This document shows, piece after piece, positions 9,078-21,146 of a DNA stretch of 64,000 bases. The notes below the pieces were generated by a model. It searched no databases and had not been told where the DNA came from. It saw only the letters and a program-made list of their open reading frames with translations. Source of the stretch: Ipomoea triloba (lineage: Eukaryota > Streptophyta > Magnoliopsida > Solanales > Convolvulaceae); the NCBI RefSeq assembly GCF_003576645.1, contig NC_044919.1, forward strand, positions 295,601 through 359,600. The letters run 5' to 3'. Position 1 is the first letter of the stretch. Every line of letters starts with the position of its first letter. A program made the position numbers and the translations under genes.

Positions 9078-11717
9078 ATGGCTTGTGTAGCTGTAGTATC
9101 TCTTGTGAGGACACTGGAGCTGGAGTTCTTGCAACCCCATCCCCGCCCAATTGTACTAGAAAATGAACTCATCTCCAGAAACAAAAAGTTGATCCAATAT
9201 CTCTGCTCAAAGCTTGAATTTTTGATGGAGCAGTTGGATGAGAAGAGAATGGATGGTGCTGAAGCAATTAAACATTTGGAAACAAAGCTCAAAGATGTAG
9301 CTTTCAGAGTACAAGATGAAGTTGAACTCCATGTAGTAGATCTTTATGTTCAGCCTTGTCTCGGCCTTCGTCATACTTTGCAACAAGCAATAAAAGACAT
9401 CCATGACATAGAGGAAGAGTGGGTAAAACTCAAGAATGAGTACAGATACATCATGGATCTGCAAGGTAGAAAGATCCAACTCAATGTTTTACCAAAATCT
9501 GACCAAGTCATCATGATGGGTGGTGCTTCTTCCCAGCATGCTTCACACTCTGAGGACATAATGGTTGGGAAAAACAATGAGTTCAAGACTATAAAGGAGA
9601 TGCTAATCCAACATCCATCTAAGCAACAAGAAGTTGTATCAATTAAAGGTATGGGAGGTATTGGAAAGACTACTTTAGCTCGACGAGTTTATGAAGATTC
9701 ATCAATTGCCTTACACTTTGACCATCAAGCATGGATTGTTGCATCACAACATTATAATAAGAGACAAATGCTGGAAGATCTTCTTAATTTGAAGGGCAAT
9801 GCAGAAAGCGATAGTGATGAGGAGCTAGCATTACGAATCTACCAAGGTTTGAAGGGCCAAAGGTATTTGATTGTGATGGATGACGTATGGAGTAAAGAGG
9901 CATGGGATGCTATCAAGGCTTGCTTTCCCGATGACAAAAATGGTAGTAGAGTATTGTTAACTACTCGCCTTGCAGAAGTAGCTAATTATACTTGCTCTAG
10001 CAGTGCTTTTTCTCTTCAAGTGCGCTTGTTAGATCAAAGTGAAAGTTGGAATTTATTTTGTCAGAAGACATGCAAAGTTCACAGTGGTGAATTTGAGACG
10101 ATTGGGAGACGAATTGTTGAAAAATGCAAAGGACTACCTTTGGCAATTGTTGTGGTTGCTGGTCTATTTTCCAAACTCAACACACTAAATGAGTGGGAGA
10201 ATATTGCTAAAGCTTTGAATTCATGTGAAACCGCAACTATTGCAAGAGCATGCTCAAGAATACTCTCATTGAGTTACAATCATTTGTCTTACAATTTGAA
10301 AGCTTGTTTTTTATATTTAGGAGTTTTTCCAGAAGATGAAGAGATCTATACTAACAATCTTGCAAGCTTATGGGTTGCCGAAGGACTAGTAAAGACATTT
10401 GAGAATGAGAGTTTTGAAGTAGTGGCTCAAAGGCACATACAAGAACTTGTGGATAGAAACCTAATTCTTGTAAGCAAGCAAAGTTCCAGTGGGAAAAAAG
10501 TTAAAACATTTAGAATACATGATCTGCTGCATGCCTTTTGCGTGAGAGAAGCTCAAAACGAGAATCTTTTGAAGATTGTTGGTAAAAAATGCTTTAATTT
10601 TCATCATAGAGGTTTTCGTTGGGTAAGTATCCAATCATCAAGTTTTGATATCCAAACATTGTATACTTCCTCAAAAAGTCTACATTCTATCCTCTATTTT
10701 TCCAAACTTGGGGCACCACCATATTTGAACTTGCAAAATTTCAATTTATTGAGAGTATTGTACTCAAGTCATATCATCCTCGGGCTAGAGCACAAGTTTT
10801 GTAGAATTGTGTATCCCATCCATTTGAGATACCTCTCTTCTTCAATAGTTAGAACTTTCAATTCAGAACCATTCATTACTTGGAATCTTCAAACACTTAT
10901 TGGTGGAATTTACTCTTTAATGCATCCTTTGGACTTTCCCCGGCTATGTCATTGTTATTGTTACTCTTTTACTTGTCCAAATTGTCCCAATTTTGTTCAT
11001 CAAAACTTGCAGAGTCTTTCAGAGTTGAGGTTTTCTTGGTGCATAAAAGAATTATTTATAAATACTCCTTGCCTAAAGAAAGTAGGCATTGTTAATAGGG
11101 GTGAAAGTACTTTTGATAGCATTTCTTGTATTGGGAACCTTGCCTATTTACAACAACTTGAGAGCCTCAAAATTACAGATGAAGGTGTCTTGTTCAAGCA
11201 TCTAATTAATAACCAAATTGCTCTCTTGAAAAACCTTAAGAAGTTGTCATTTCTCTATACGAGATTTCAATGGGATCAAATAAACATTCTTAGCAGATTG
11301 CCAAGGCTTGAGGTGCTCAAGTTGGGAAGTCTTGCTTGTGAAGGCCAAAGGTGGAGACTAAGAGAAGAGGAAAAATTTTGCCAGTTAATATCTTTGAAGC
11401 TTAATAAAGTTGATCTTGTGCATTGGGAAATAAGTGGTGATCATTTTCCAAATCTTGAGAGTCTGTTCATATGTTGGTGTGATTTGCAAGAGATCCCGAG
11501 CAGCTTTGCAGAAATTGCAACATTGAAGTCAATTGAATTAATAGAATGCCTTCCTTCGGCAGTGGCTTCAGCCAAGCAAATTCGGGAAGAGCAACATGAC
11601 CAAGGAAACTATAACATGGTTGTTATTGAGAAAGATACGATACCAACTGGTCTGTTCCTTTCTCTTTCTCAACTGTTACTCTATTTTTCTCTAAAACATC
11701 ATTATACCTTAATTTAG
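9078..11717 (+). CDS. CC-NB-LRR disease resistance protein, late blight R1-like
   Basis: Intracellular immune receptor of the R1/Rx clade, expected to detect a pathogen effector and trigger cell death. A single open frame gives 879 aa from ATG 9078; I prefer it to ATG 9063 because R1-type proteins start MA-x-AAVxSL. An Rx-type coiled-coil N-terminus is followed by a complete NB-ARC: P-loop GMGGIGKTT (about 191-199), kinase-2 YLIVMDDVW (Asp268, Asp269), RNBS-B GSRVLLTTR, GLPLA (352-356), an RNBS-D-like CFLYLGVFPED, and RIHDLLH (480-482 IHD) in place of MHD. A degenerate LRR region follows (about 560-850). The last ~20 residues after DTIPTG look unlike the family, so an intron near 11650 or a changed end is possible. 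No intron elsewhere. Lone NLR among housekeeping genes. Confidence 0.9.
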   Translation: MACVAVVSLVRTLELEFLQPHPRPIVLENELISRNKKLIQYLCSKLEFLMEQLDEKRMDGAEAIKHLETKLKDVAFRVQDEVELHVVDLYVQPCLGLRHTLQQAIKDIHDIEEEWVKLKNEYRYIMDLQGRKIQLNVLPKSDQVIMMGGASSQHASHSEDIMVGKNNEFKTIKEMLIQHPSKQQEVVSIKGMGGIGKTTLARRVYEDSSIALHFDHQAWIVASQHYNKRQMLEDLLNLKGNAESDSDEELALRIYQGLKGQRYLIVMDDVWSKEAWDAIKACFPDDKNGSRVLLTTRLAEVANYTCSSSAFSLQVRLLDQSESWNLFCQKTCKVHSGEFETIGRRIVEKCKGLPLAIVVVAGLFSKLNTLNEWENIAKALNSCETATIARACSRILSLSYNHLSYNLKACFLYLGVFPEDEEIYTNNLASLWVAEGLVKTFENESFEVVAQRHIQELVDRNLILVSKQSSSGKKVKTFRIHDLLHAFCVREAQNENLLKIVGKKCFNFHHRGFRWVSIQSSSFDIQTLYTSSKSLHSILYFSKLGAPPYLNLQNFNLLRVLYSSHIILGLEHKFCRIVYPIHLRYLSSSIVRTFNSEPFITWNLQTLIGGIYSLMHPLDFPRLCHCYCYSFTCPNCPNFVHQNLQSLSELRFSWCIKELFINTPCLKKVGIVNRGESTFDSISCIGNLAYLQQLESLKITDEGVLFKHLINNQIALLKNLKKLSFLYTRFQWDQINILSRLPRLEVLKLGSLACEGQRWRLREEEKFCQLISLKLNKVDLVHWEISGDHFPNLESLFICWCDLQEIPSSFAEIATLKSIELIECLPSAVASAKQIREEQHDQGNYNMVVIEKDTIPTGLFLSLSQLLLYFSLKHHYTLI
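9646..9668 (+). promoter_or_regulatory. Possible miR482/2118 target site in P-loop codons
   Basis: The P-loop codons read AGGTATGGGAGGTATTGGAA, close to the pattern by which the miR482/2118 superfamily targets NLR transcripts. Inferred from recalled miRNA pattern; no alignment or expression support here. Confidence 0.35.
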
Positions 11718-12882
11718 TTTCAAAATTTCATGACAGGCCACTCCATCATCCGTTTGTACGAGAGGTAGCAGTGCGGTTAAATTAATGCAGAATCAGTAAC
11801 AGTTGGGTAGTGATGGGAGAAAATTAGCATTCTTAGCAATTAGCATGTTGCTATGGCTTGAGGTGCTTAAGTTGAGGGGCAATCTGCTACGAACAGAACA
11901 AAAAGAAAAAGGTATGTGTACCTATGTATCCTACTTGTTCATCTATTTCATCTGCAAGTGAAGGTTACATGTTATTATTGTTTTTTTTTTAATCACAAAA
12001 TGATGTGCTTCAAAAAAAAAACTAGGAATATGTAGAGAGCAACAAAAAGGCAAGAATTACAAGGTCACTGTGTCAATGCCCCCACATCAAGGTTTGATTT
12101 GAATGCGCTTGACCACAAAGCCTTTGGTAATTGAATGTCAATTTGTTGGTTAGGAAATGAAACTTTCTTTCACCAGGAATATGTATAATGAATGCAGCCT
12201 TAGGCAGTGGGAATGTTAGATAATTAAAACTTTAGTTGCAAATAATAGTAGTCAATTATGTGGAGATATATATGCTTGTTGTCTTGTTTGTATATAACTA
12301 TATATGCAATTTGATTTCGAATTATGGTTTAGCTACAATATGTGCTATGTATGTCTTTCTACTGATATGGTTTCTATTTCTTACAGAGGCTCATGAAGAA
12401 TTGCTTTGTCATTAGTTTGTTATTTACAGGATTTTTGTACCAGTGGATTTCAGCATCAACTTTTTGTTGCTGGCCTGCAATTTGTAATCATGAACATTTC
12501 AGAAATTTTGCAATTTTTTCCTGTACTTTTGGATAATCTAAAGATAATACACAGATTTGCAGTATGACCAAATTGCACATACTTGCCAAACAATAAGCTC
12601 ACCAAAAACTAAAGAATCCCAACTTATTAACATTATTTACCACAACTTTAGTGGAATGAGTTCCAACAGACTGAGCTGACCAAAATTTTAGCCTCCACAA
12701 ACTTGATTTTCATCATTCCAATTCATTTGGATGTATACACATTTTTGGAAGATCTAAACTAGAGCTGTTAGACTGCCATCACCTTAAATTGCCCTTTCCT
12801 TACTTCTTTTGAGCTGGGGAAACAAGGCTGGAACTAACCAAAATGAAAATAACAACTTGCTGGAAATCGTGGAAAGAAGAAG
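11718..12882. other. Intergenic, NLR 3' flank to BTB gene
   Basis: AT-rich spacer. A short stretch at 11848-11880 (GCTATGGCTTGAGGTGCTTAAG) repeats the LRR codons at 11301-11322 almost exactly, so a remnant of a second LRR copy or a partial duplication lies downstream of the NLR. The right end should hold the 3' UTR of the BTB gene. Confidence 0.5.
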
Positions 12883-15800
12883 TCAGTGCCTGATGGTAAG
12901 CTCAGCCCTAAGGTGGAGTATGCCATTGATGAAGTAGGGACTGTCATCTGCCATGAAAGAAGTCCATTGTACACCAAACAAGTTTCTATAGCCGACCGCC
13001 TTTCCACCAGTAAAGGTGTAGTTACCCTTGTATTTGCTGATATACTCCTCTGTTGGCTTTGATCTAGCTGCAAACTCGTAGTCGACAGCGAATGACACAG
13101 AACCCTTTTCCTGCATCCCCAGAAAGAGACCAAAGCAGTGGAAAGAGCTTTGTTGATCCATGTTGCAATGTGCTGATAGGAAAAAACCTTGTCCTCCCAG
13201 GTGAAATGCTTGAGAATATACTCGGCCAGATGGGAATAAATTAGCACACTCTTCACGCTTTAAGTCCAAGTACACTATACACTGTTGTCGAGGAACCTCA
13301 AACTCCACTACCTTGATAGGTCGATACTTGTAAGCACGCTCAACAAAACGACGACTTGCTGAAGTAGAACCTTCTGCAGCTTGGGTTCGCTGCCGATGAG
13401 GGGCCTCGGCCTTGAAAAATAGGGCATCAAGTACATGCTTGGATGCAAACTCATGATCAAAGTCATTACAGACTAGAATCTTGCGAAGCTTTCGGCAGCT
13501 CATGTAAGGAAAGCGTATATAGCGACCGAGTCGGGAACCAAGAATCTCATGTCGATCCTCCAACTTCGGGTAATGACTCCTTGTCCACTTCAAAACCAAG
13601 TCATATACTGCATCCTCAGATGCCACTTGGAGGTCATCACTGGACAAAATTGCTTCAATTCCAGCCAAGGGTAAGTTCATTACCTCCTCTTGAAACCTGC
13701 AAAAGTTGTATCAACTCATCAACTACTGTAATAATAATAATTTTCCAAATGCTCAAACAGAAAAAGGACACAAAAAACTTGATTCACAGTTCACGGTCAA
13801 TATTAAATCTTTTACATAAACCCAGGAAATAAAGGCAACTTCACCCCACCCCCTAACCCTTTCCCTGTTTCCACACAAAGAGGAATTAATAATTATAATA
13901 ACTGTCAGGAACTTTCAGGAGATATTTAATGTGAATATAGAATCCAATAGAAATTTGACAGAATAAATTCTATAAGAGAAATAAAGAACATATCTCCCCT
14001 GGGATAGAATCATTAAACTCCAGCAAAAGTTCAAATACAGAATATTATGAAGATAAAAGTATTACAATTACTTAATACGGAGTAACTAAGAAACACACGA
14101 GAAAAAGGTAGGTATTAATATTTAATAGGACTAAATGGACAAGGACTTACTTGGAGACATCTTTGTAGCGAGCTGCTAGAAATTGTTTTGCTGCATCAGT
14201 TAATGGCTGAACAGCCTCAGCCATCAGAACACTAGAAGGAAGCTCTAGATAAAGCAATGCTGATTCTGGAGTCATTGGTAAATTACGTAGTTGGCGGCTG
14301 CAATACCTCATGCAAGAAGCAACCTCAAATTTATCAGCAGCCATGAGTATATCCAGCAAAGCAGGTGCAGAAGTTGTAGTTAGTGAATTGCTATACATGA
14401 AATTCAGGAGCTCCATCAGTGCAGCTTCCTCTGTACCATAGAATAAAAAAATAAGAGCAGAAAAATCAAGATAAATTGATAAAGCAAAAAGTTAAGAGCA
14501 GAAATCCTTTGGCTGTCTGTCCAAAGCAGCAACTCACTACTACCCAAAGGTAATAAAATATCAGTCAGTGAGAATTTTATGTAAGAAGTTGATACGACAG
14601 AAAATACCAGAAGCATGAATTTGAAGGGTGACTTGTCTCTGCTCTGATTCCTTCATCCCATTTGAGAAAAGCTGCACATGTTACAGGAGATAGAAGCTTA
14701 TGCACTAACTCTATAATGTAAGGCAATCTATGTGTATACAGTTATGTGTATTCTTTCATTTGTTTTATTAATGGGCATTTGAGTAGACTAGCAATATACA
14801 TATTAGACAAAATATTTATAATTACCTTATAAAAGAATGGGCTTTTTGCTGCCAGAATAGGAGAGCTGATATGCAATGTTTTGACTTTTGTAACCCTTGA
14901 ATCCATGTTCCAATCTGAATCTTCACTGTTGGGAGCTTCATCTCCTATTTAAACAATGAAAAAATTTCAATTCAGCTAATCTCATTTGATCAATGTTTCA
15001 TATGGTCCAGCACATAGAACAAAGCATCAATGTAGATATTACATAAAAGCCTCTCAACTCGTGCAAAAAAATTTCAATCTATTTCATAACAATAATAAGT
15101 ATAAGATTGTCATATTGCATTGATGACCTCTTTTCTAAGTTGCTATAAATTAAGATAGGAACAAGGAAATAGAGAGCACAAAAGAGATCTATAAATACCC
15201 GATTGTACTTCTTCAATCATTGCAACCACTGACTCGTCTTGGTTTTCAGTATCAACATCATCAGGATCAATCTGGTGACAAGTAAGAATCTGCTCCTCTG
15301 GGCATACGGTGATATCCAAAGCTGCAAACGAGTGGCACATGTCTGGTTATCATCATAAAAACCATGCTGGCATAAGAAAGAGAAGAGGTCTAACCAGTGT
15401 GAACAGCATTTGCAGGTAATGCATTATGACTGTGGTGGTCAGTTTTAAAAAATGCAACTAAAGTCCCAAATTACAACCTGAATGCAACAGGGAATGGAAA
15501 ATGAATGCTGACAGCACAATGAGATATAACTAGAAATGCAAAATCCATAAGAATCCTAAATTCAATAAATGTATTATGTAACAGAAAAGATCCTAATTTA
15601 GAAACCCCTATATGAAATCCAGGGGCAAGAATGAGCATGAAGACCATACATTTACCAAAATTTCAACTTTGAGACATGGAGACCAGTAAATCTTTGATTG
15701 ACATCTCCAACAAAATTCTATGCAACAATTGTAACTAAAAAGGACTCAATAGAACAATAGAATGAAAAAGATTGAAAGAGAAACACAACTCTTAGAGACT

Positions 15801-16287
15801 TTATTCTTATTCCCAGATAAAAAAAAAAAACCAGTTCTAGTATACTTGTGTCAAAAAACAACCAAGTCATATCCAGGCTTGCGAGAAGTTAAAGACTTTC
15901 TCCATTCAGACTTCCATATTGTCTGTTTCTCACCTTTCTTTCAGATGCTAAACTACACGCACAGTCGCACACGAAAATAGAAAGGATTGCATACAAATTT
16001 GGCACATACGAAGGAAATTGAGCGATGTGAGACAAACCGTTTTCATTTTTGGTATCCTCTTTCCGACGCTTGCGGTGGCGAGCCCAATCCGCGAGGCTCT
16101 GACAGCCCTCGGAGTCGGAAAGCTGGTCGGACGAGTCGGCAACAATCTCGATCCGCAGGAGGCGGTCGGAGAAGTTGCTATCGTTGAAGGCGAAGGCGAA
16201 ATCCGGCTGGCGAGCGGTGGTAGGAGAGTAATCGGGGTCCATAACCGCCGTTCTCGGGTCAAATAGGTCCAAATTCCTGTCCTTCAT
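12883..16287 (-). CDS. POB1: BTB/POZ-BACK protein POB1 / LIGHT-RESPONSE BTB (LRB) type
   Basis: Substrate adaptor of a CUL3 ubiquitin ligase. LRB proteins in Arabidopsis act on phytochrome/PIF signalling, and POB1/ACRE-type members in Solanaceae restrain cell death. Six exons, 16287-16038, 15321-15199, 14944-14826, 14671-14608, 14430-14151 and 13696-12883, all phase-consistent, give 549 aa, close to the family's ~560. N-terminus: [15 protein letters not shown] and [15 protein letters not shown], a basic NLS-like patch. The BTB domain is about 145-250 ([31 protein letters not shown]), BACK about 285-400 ([16 protein letters not shown]). The C-terminal part carries [20 protein letters not shown] and [20 protein letters not shown]. 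Introns 1 (716 bp) and 5 (454 bp) are plain. It sits between the NLR and a coiled-coil gene that is also an LRB neighbour in Arabidopsis. Confidence 0.93.
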
Positions 16288-17883
16288 ACTCTATTCTCTC
16301 TCCAAAATCTAGGTTTCACTGCTAGTAACGAGTACAAAAAGCAATTAAACTTTGGCCGAGCTGCCGCTAAATCAATCGGAGAAGACGAACACAGATATAT
16401 ATAGAGAAACGCAACACACACGCATAGGATTCCGGTCTCAAACTCTCATATCTTCTTCTCCTTTATGAAATAAGCACGATATTAGGTTCCTACTTTATGC
16501 TAATCAAAAGTTTAAATTATTACTCCGTATTTCATTATTTTATATGCATAAATACAAAACATACATTTCTTATCAATTATTCTTGTAACAAACTAACAAT
16601 ACAATATGCCTCCATTTTTATACTCCGAGTAATATATTTTCCATATAATTTATAAAATAATTCTTTTTCTAGCTAAATATTTTTCTTTTTCATTTTTTGA
16701 AAAGGAAAATAATCATTTCCAGATATTCAAACGTTCGATATAAGTAAGAATAATAAAAAAATCAAGTAGAATGACTAGACTGAGAACTAGTAACTTTAAT
16801 TAATGCATAAACAAGCTTGAACAAGCTTGTTCGCTGATCTACCGACAAACAGAATAGACACTGATTCAAAGTATCGTTGTAAAGAACGACATTCCCCTAT
16901 GATACGACCCACAGAACTTCCTACAGTTAACAAGCGTCTAACTGTAAAGTTAAAATTATTTGTTGGTTTAATAAATGAAGACAATCAATAGCAGGTTACA
17001 TTACCACTCAGAACCGAATGAAACCCCACCACGGAGGTTACATTATCACTTGAAACCGACTGAAACCTCACCACCGAAATTTGATCCAGTAACCTTTCAT
17101 CAAGAAAAGTCATAGAGATACACTATCTGAACAGAAAGTGCTTGGCATAATTTTGTATTATATTTTATCTATAATTTTATAAACTGCTCCTAGCCGTCGA
17201 TTTTTTTTTATTTAGAGAGAGTAATATTAAAATAGCACGACGAAGAAATGTAAAGGAACGCGCGTTAAGGACGACCGACGACTTGGAGAGTTGGAAGAGC
17301 CGCCAGTGGTCAATGCCAGAGCCGGTGGGGACTTTGGTTGCTCCGCCGAAACGGTCAAAACCAAATCGTGTCTTTTCTAATTTGATTATCTTTTTTGTTT
17401 TCTATGGTTTAACCATCCTCGTTCCTCGTTGCGCGTTGAAAGGCTGAATAGGTAAAACAATGTGTCCTTCGATCTTCATCGTACCAACCTGGCGGGACGA
17501 ATGGACGATGATTCTAAACACCAAATTGTCGTCGTTACTCGTTAGTTAACCACACGATTCGAGTTTCGAATGAGACAGCTGCCAAGACGAATAACAGCTC
17601 TAAATCTGTCAAAATCTTTTGCACCAAATATCAAACATTGTATCACCTAATGTTTAGGTTGCTATGGAGACATCATGTCAAGTAACAAATTCAGTAATTC
17701 ACTACCCATTTACAGAAAGATTGCAGGTCTACAAAGGCCTCCACTATCCATTTATGGCAAGTGTACTAACTAAAATTCGTGACAGAATCTAATTAAAGTT
17801 GTGACTACTTGTGAGCAGTGTTTAGGCAGAAATTTGATGGTTCTTGAATGAGCTTGATCTACCCTGGAGAAGTTTCGAATTTA
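16288..17883. other. LRB promoter region and intergenic spacer
   Basis: Holds the 5' leader and promoter of the BTB gene at its left end and the 3' flank of the coiled-coil gene at its right. Contains a 42-base tandem duplication (separate entry). ORFs here are short and unconvincing. Confidence 0.5.
16994..17077. repeat. 42-bp tandem duplication
   Basis: Two adjacent copies, 16994-17035 and 17036-17077, both starting GGTTACATTA and sharing GAAACC-CACCAC motifs, differing at about six positions. No known function. Confidence 0.7.
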
Positions 17884-20636
17884 TCACGAACCTTCTGAAG
17901 CTCGGAAGTGATGATGTTGCTGGCTCTCTAACCTCGCTTCGAGTAGCTTTGCCTTTAGGGTGTTTTCCTTGGCACCTTGTTGCAGTTTTGCAGATGGTTC
18001 GGGTGGAACTGCAGGTTCGGGGGCTGTTTTCTCTGATGTCCACTTCTCCACGGGGCTGTCGGGACCTGTGAATGTTGAAGGATCAAAAGGGCGTTGTTCT
18101 GCACGCTTTTCCTCAGCTTCGTGTTGCTTTCTCCCCCGGGACAATTGGTTTCTTATCAAACTATTCAGCAGGGAACCCCGGATGTGTAGCTGTTTACTCT
18201 TTCGTTTCTGAGATCGAACTTGCATGCTCTTTGTGTTCTCGAGATCCTTTGCATCTTTCACTTCATTAAGATCTTTGCTCGGTATCTCCTCATGAGTCTT
18301 TTCTTCAGATTGAGACTGGCTCCTTTTGATCATAGGACTCGGTTCTGTTATCTCTTCGAGATGAATCCTTGAAATGCACTTTCCATTTTGATTGGCGCCA
18401 TCGAAGGATTCTCCTTCAACATTCTCGTTTCGAGGGGCACTTCCATCCTCTTCCAAATGAAAGGACTCTAAAGAATGCCTGCGAAAGGCGCTTCTGTTTT
18501 CTTGTTTCGACACCGCCCTGCAATTTCCTGCAGATTGCTTGGCTCTAAGGAACTCTTCTATTTCAAAGCCTAACCTGCCCGAAATCGTTTTTTTATCATC
18601 AGAGTTGTCATGAACAGCCTTCATCTGCATACGCTCGTCTAGCCAAGCTTCTGAAATATGAAGAATCAACTTATCGTTGTGCTCCCCGAGTATCTGATCC
18701 CTCCTCGGTTTGCACTTCAAGGCCCGGACTTCTTTCTCATACTCTTTCACTTCCTTGGCAAACTCGTCACACAAGTCTTCCAGCATAGCCCGAGCCTTCC
18801 TTTCTCTCTCGAGTTCTCTCAGTGCACTCGAGAAAGACGATTTCACTTCTGAGAGCTCTCTACCAAGCTTACGCTGGAGATTCTCCGAATGCTTTCTCAA
18901 TTTCCTCTCGTCTTCCAGCTCATCTCTCAGCGCCTTGATTGCCTCTTCGATTTGCCTATCCTCAGCAACTCGATTCATCAGTTCTTGCCGGTTGATTTTC
19001 TTCTCTTGCTGGAGTTCTTTAATTCGCATTTTGGAGAGATCGAGTTCCCTTTTCAGCGCTTTCACAAGTAATATATGTGATGCATGTTGTTCTTCAAGAC
19101 TCCAAATCCTATTCAGTACCTTAAGCAATTCTGTGGATGTTTTGAGGCTGTAACTCGACTTCCCATTTCTACCCTTCATGTCCATTTTAGCAGGAAGCAC
19201 AGCAGGCCTATAAGGAGCCATCTGCAACATAAAAAGAAGGTTTTGCAGCACAGATCAATGCAAATTCCCCAAACAAAACTTCAATGAAACCAAAAAACAT
19301 AATGCTATCCTACACAAAACCGGGATAGGCTCTCAATTTACTACGCATATAAGTCAGGATTGAAGGGCAAGCTAAAATACCTCCATCGAGCTACTGCAGC
19401 TTGCAGGAGATTCACACAGTATAGCATCGTCATTTTCCGCCACAGATTGACTATTATGCTGTTTCCTTAATGCTGCTACATGACCTCTTAAATCACCTGC
19501 TGGCTGCCACAAGGACAATGGCAATGATTTCAGCAGAAAAGCTAATAAAGCAAAAGAACAAAAAGCGACCGAAGAAGAGGCAAATTTTCATAGTTGAGGG
19601 AGGGCCTAGAGGATTTTCAGAAAAGTCTCTTGTTAAATAAGCCCTACCTGTATTCTATCCAGAAGAGACAATAGCTCAAAGATAGAATCTGAAAATTATC
19701 CAAATACAGATTCTAACTCTGCCCATTATTACACTGAGCCCACTCTTCATGATTCTGTCACTAAACTTTCCTTGGACTGTGGAGGGACCAGGTGGCACTC
19801 AATTTAAAGGCAAGACATCATAGCATTCATTCAAGAATGCATAAACTGGGCACAACCCCAGCCAAGTTGGTCAGACTGTTGACTTGATAACTCGCCGGCT
19901 AGGCCACAAGGCCTCGAGTAGTGATGAATGCGGGTTTCCCTCGTCACTCAAAAAAAGAATGCATAAACTAAATCAACAAAGCTTACATAATCTGTTGGAA
20001 ACAAATGAACTACAAATAGCAAAAACTCAGTTCAGCAGAGCAAAATACATGAGAAACAGAAAAACTCATTTCAGCAGATTTACTGGACCTTTCAAGAGAT
20101 CATCATCAAAGACTCTAAACAGACCAGACAAACAGTAAAGTATGCATCTTGATCAAAGCAAAATACTTGAGAAACAGAAAAACTCATACAGATAGCACTA
20201 ACTCAGTTCAGCATAGACTGCAAACAGAGCAGACAAACAGTAAAGTATATATCTTGATCAAAGCAAAATAGTTGAGAAACAGAGAAAAGTGTAGGAAATA
20301 TGAGAAATTAACCTGTTCTGATGGGGGATCAAGTGGCTGAGGCAAGTGGGTAGGGAGCTGAAAACCCTTATCTTTGTTCATCTTGAGTCTAAGGTGGGGT
20401 TGAACTTCCCAGAGGTTGGCCCCAAGCTTTCTGACTGAGAGAGAGGTGGAATTGGAGGGAAAGGTGTAATCTTGAACTAGAGAGCCATCAGTCTGAGCCA
20501 ACCCATATTTCCATGTTGGAGAAGGAGTACAATTGCCCCCTCTTTTCCCTACCAAAACCGCTCTTTTCAACTTTACACCCAATGACTCTTCCTGCTTTTT
20601 CCTCCTTCTCTCTTCACCTTTTCCCTCTCTCTCCAT
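17884..20636 (-). CDS. Coiled-coil protein, At5g41620 / At2g46250-like
   Basis: Plant-specific coiled-coil family often labelled myosin-heavy-chain-like or At5g41620-like; biochemical role unknown, thought to be cytoskeletal or trafficking. Three exons, 20636-20313, 19503-19381 and 19221-17884, all phase 0, give 594 aa. Family landmarks: LVGKRGGNCTPSPTWKYGL near the N-terminus, GDLRGHVAALRKQHNSQ in exon 2, and STELLKVLNRIWSLEEQHAS at the start of exon 3. A long heptad-rich coiled coil follows (about residues 195-340, with LVKALKRELDLSKMRIKELQ), then a low-complexity Ser/Glu/Lys-rich tail. The acceptor at 19504 is fixed because the AG seven bases further in runs into a stop. Intron 1 (809 bp) contains a short SINE. 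Confidence 0.87.
19848..19954 (+). mobile_element. Short SINE with internal deletion in intron 1
   Basis: 107 bp, bounded by a perfect 15-base duplication AAGAATGCATAAACT (19833-19847 and 19955-19969). The head GGGCACAACCCCAGCCAAGTTGG and tail GGGTTTCCCTCGTCAC-A(n) match the element at 25872, but the middle with the B box is missing, giving about half the length. Confidence 0.85.
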
Positions 20637-21146
20637 CTCTCTTTGACTCTCTCTTCCCCTCCAATTTTCAAATTCTGGGCTTCCAAAATTTTCAAACTTT
20701 TTGATTTTCCACCGCCAAAGCCTTTAACTTTATCTCAAGCATGCCAAACTCTCAGCTGTCCAGTCTGAAACTTTTCCTCATATTCTGACAAAAACTCACT
20801 CACCTCTCTTGATCCCATTTCTCCTCAATTTATACGTGCTGATTGTGGGCTGTGTTCCACTGTTCTTCTCTCCCCATATCTGTCATCAAATAATTATAAT
20901 GTGTCGTTTGTTTCAGACTAAACTGTCGGCTATGCCCCTCTCCTCTGTTGTTTTCAACTGAAACTAACATTTGTGTCGTGTTCTTTTACCTCCTCAAAAG
21001 CACAGGCTACGCAGTAGGGAGAGGTGGGATTCTAATCATCCCACTGTATATTTGGGGAAGATTAAAAGAATATTAACCTTAATCATGCGGCTTATTGATG
21101 GGTGCGACACGTACCTTGGCACACTTATCAATGGTTATTAAGGAAT
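20637..21146. other. Promoter and upstream region of the coiled-coil gene
   Basis: CT-rich leader next to the start codon, then AT-rich sequence up to the solo LTR. No other feature seen. Confidence 0.5.

Noticed and set aside
16011..16266. ORFs on the plus strand opposite exon 1 of the BTB gene
   Set aside because: Antisense shadows of a conserved coding exon.
18710..19153. 147-codon plus-strand Ser/Leu-rich ORF
   Set aside because: Antisense shadow of the coiled-coil gene; Glu/Lys codons read as Ser/Leu.
21098..21146. Earlier left border for the solo LTR at the first TGATGGG
   Set aside because: Flanking bases CTTAT do not match the right flank GGAAT; the later TGATGGG at 21147 does.
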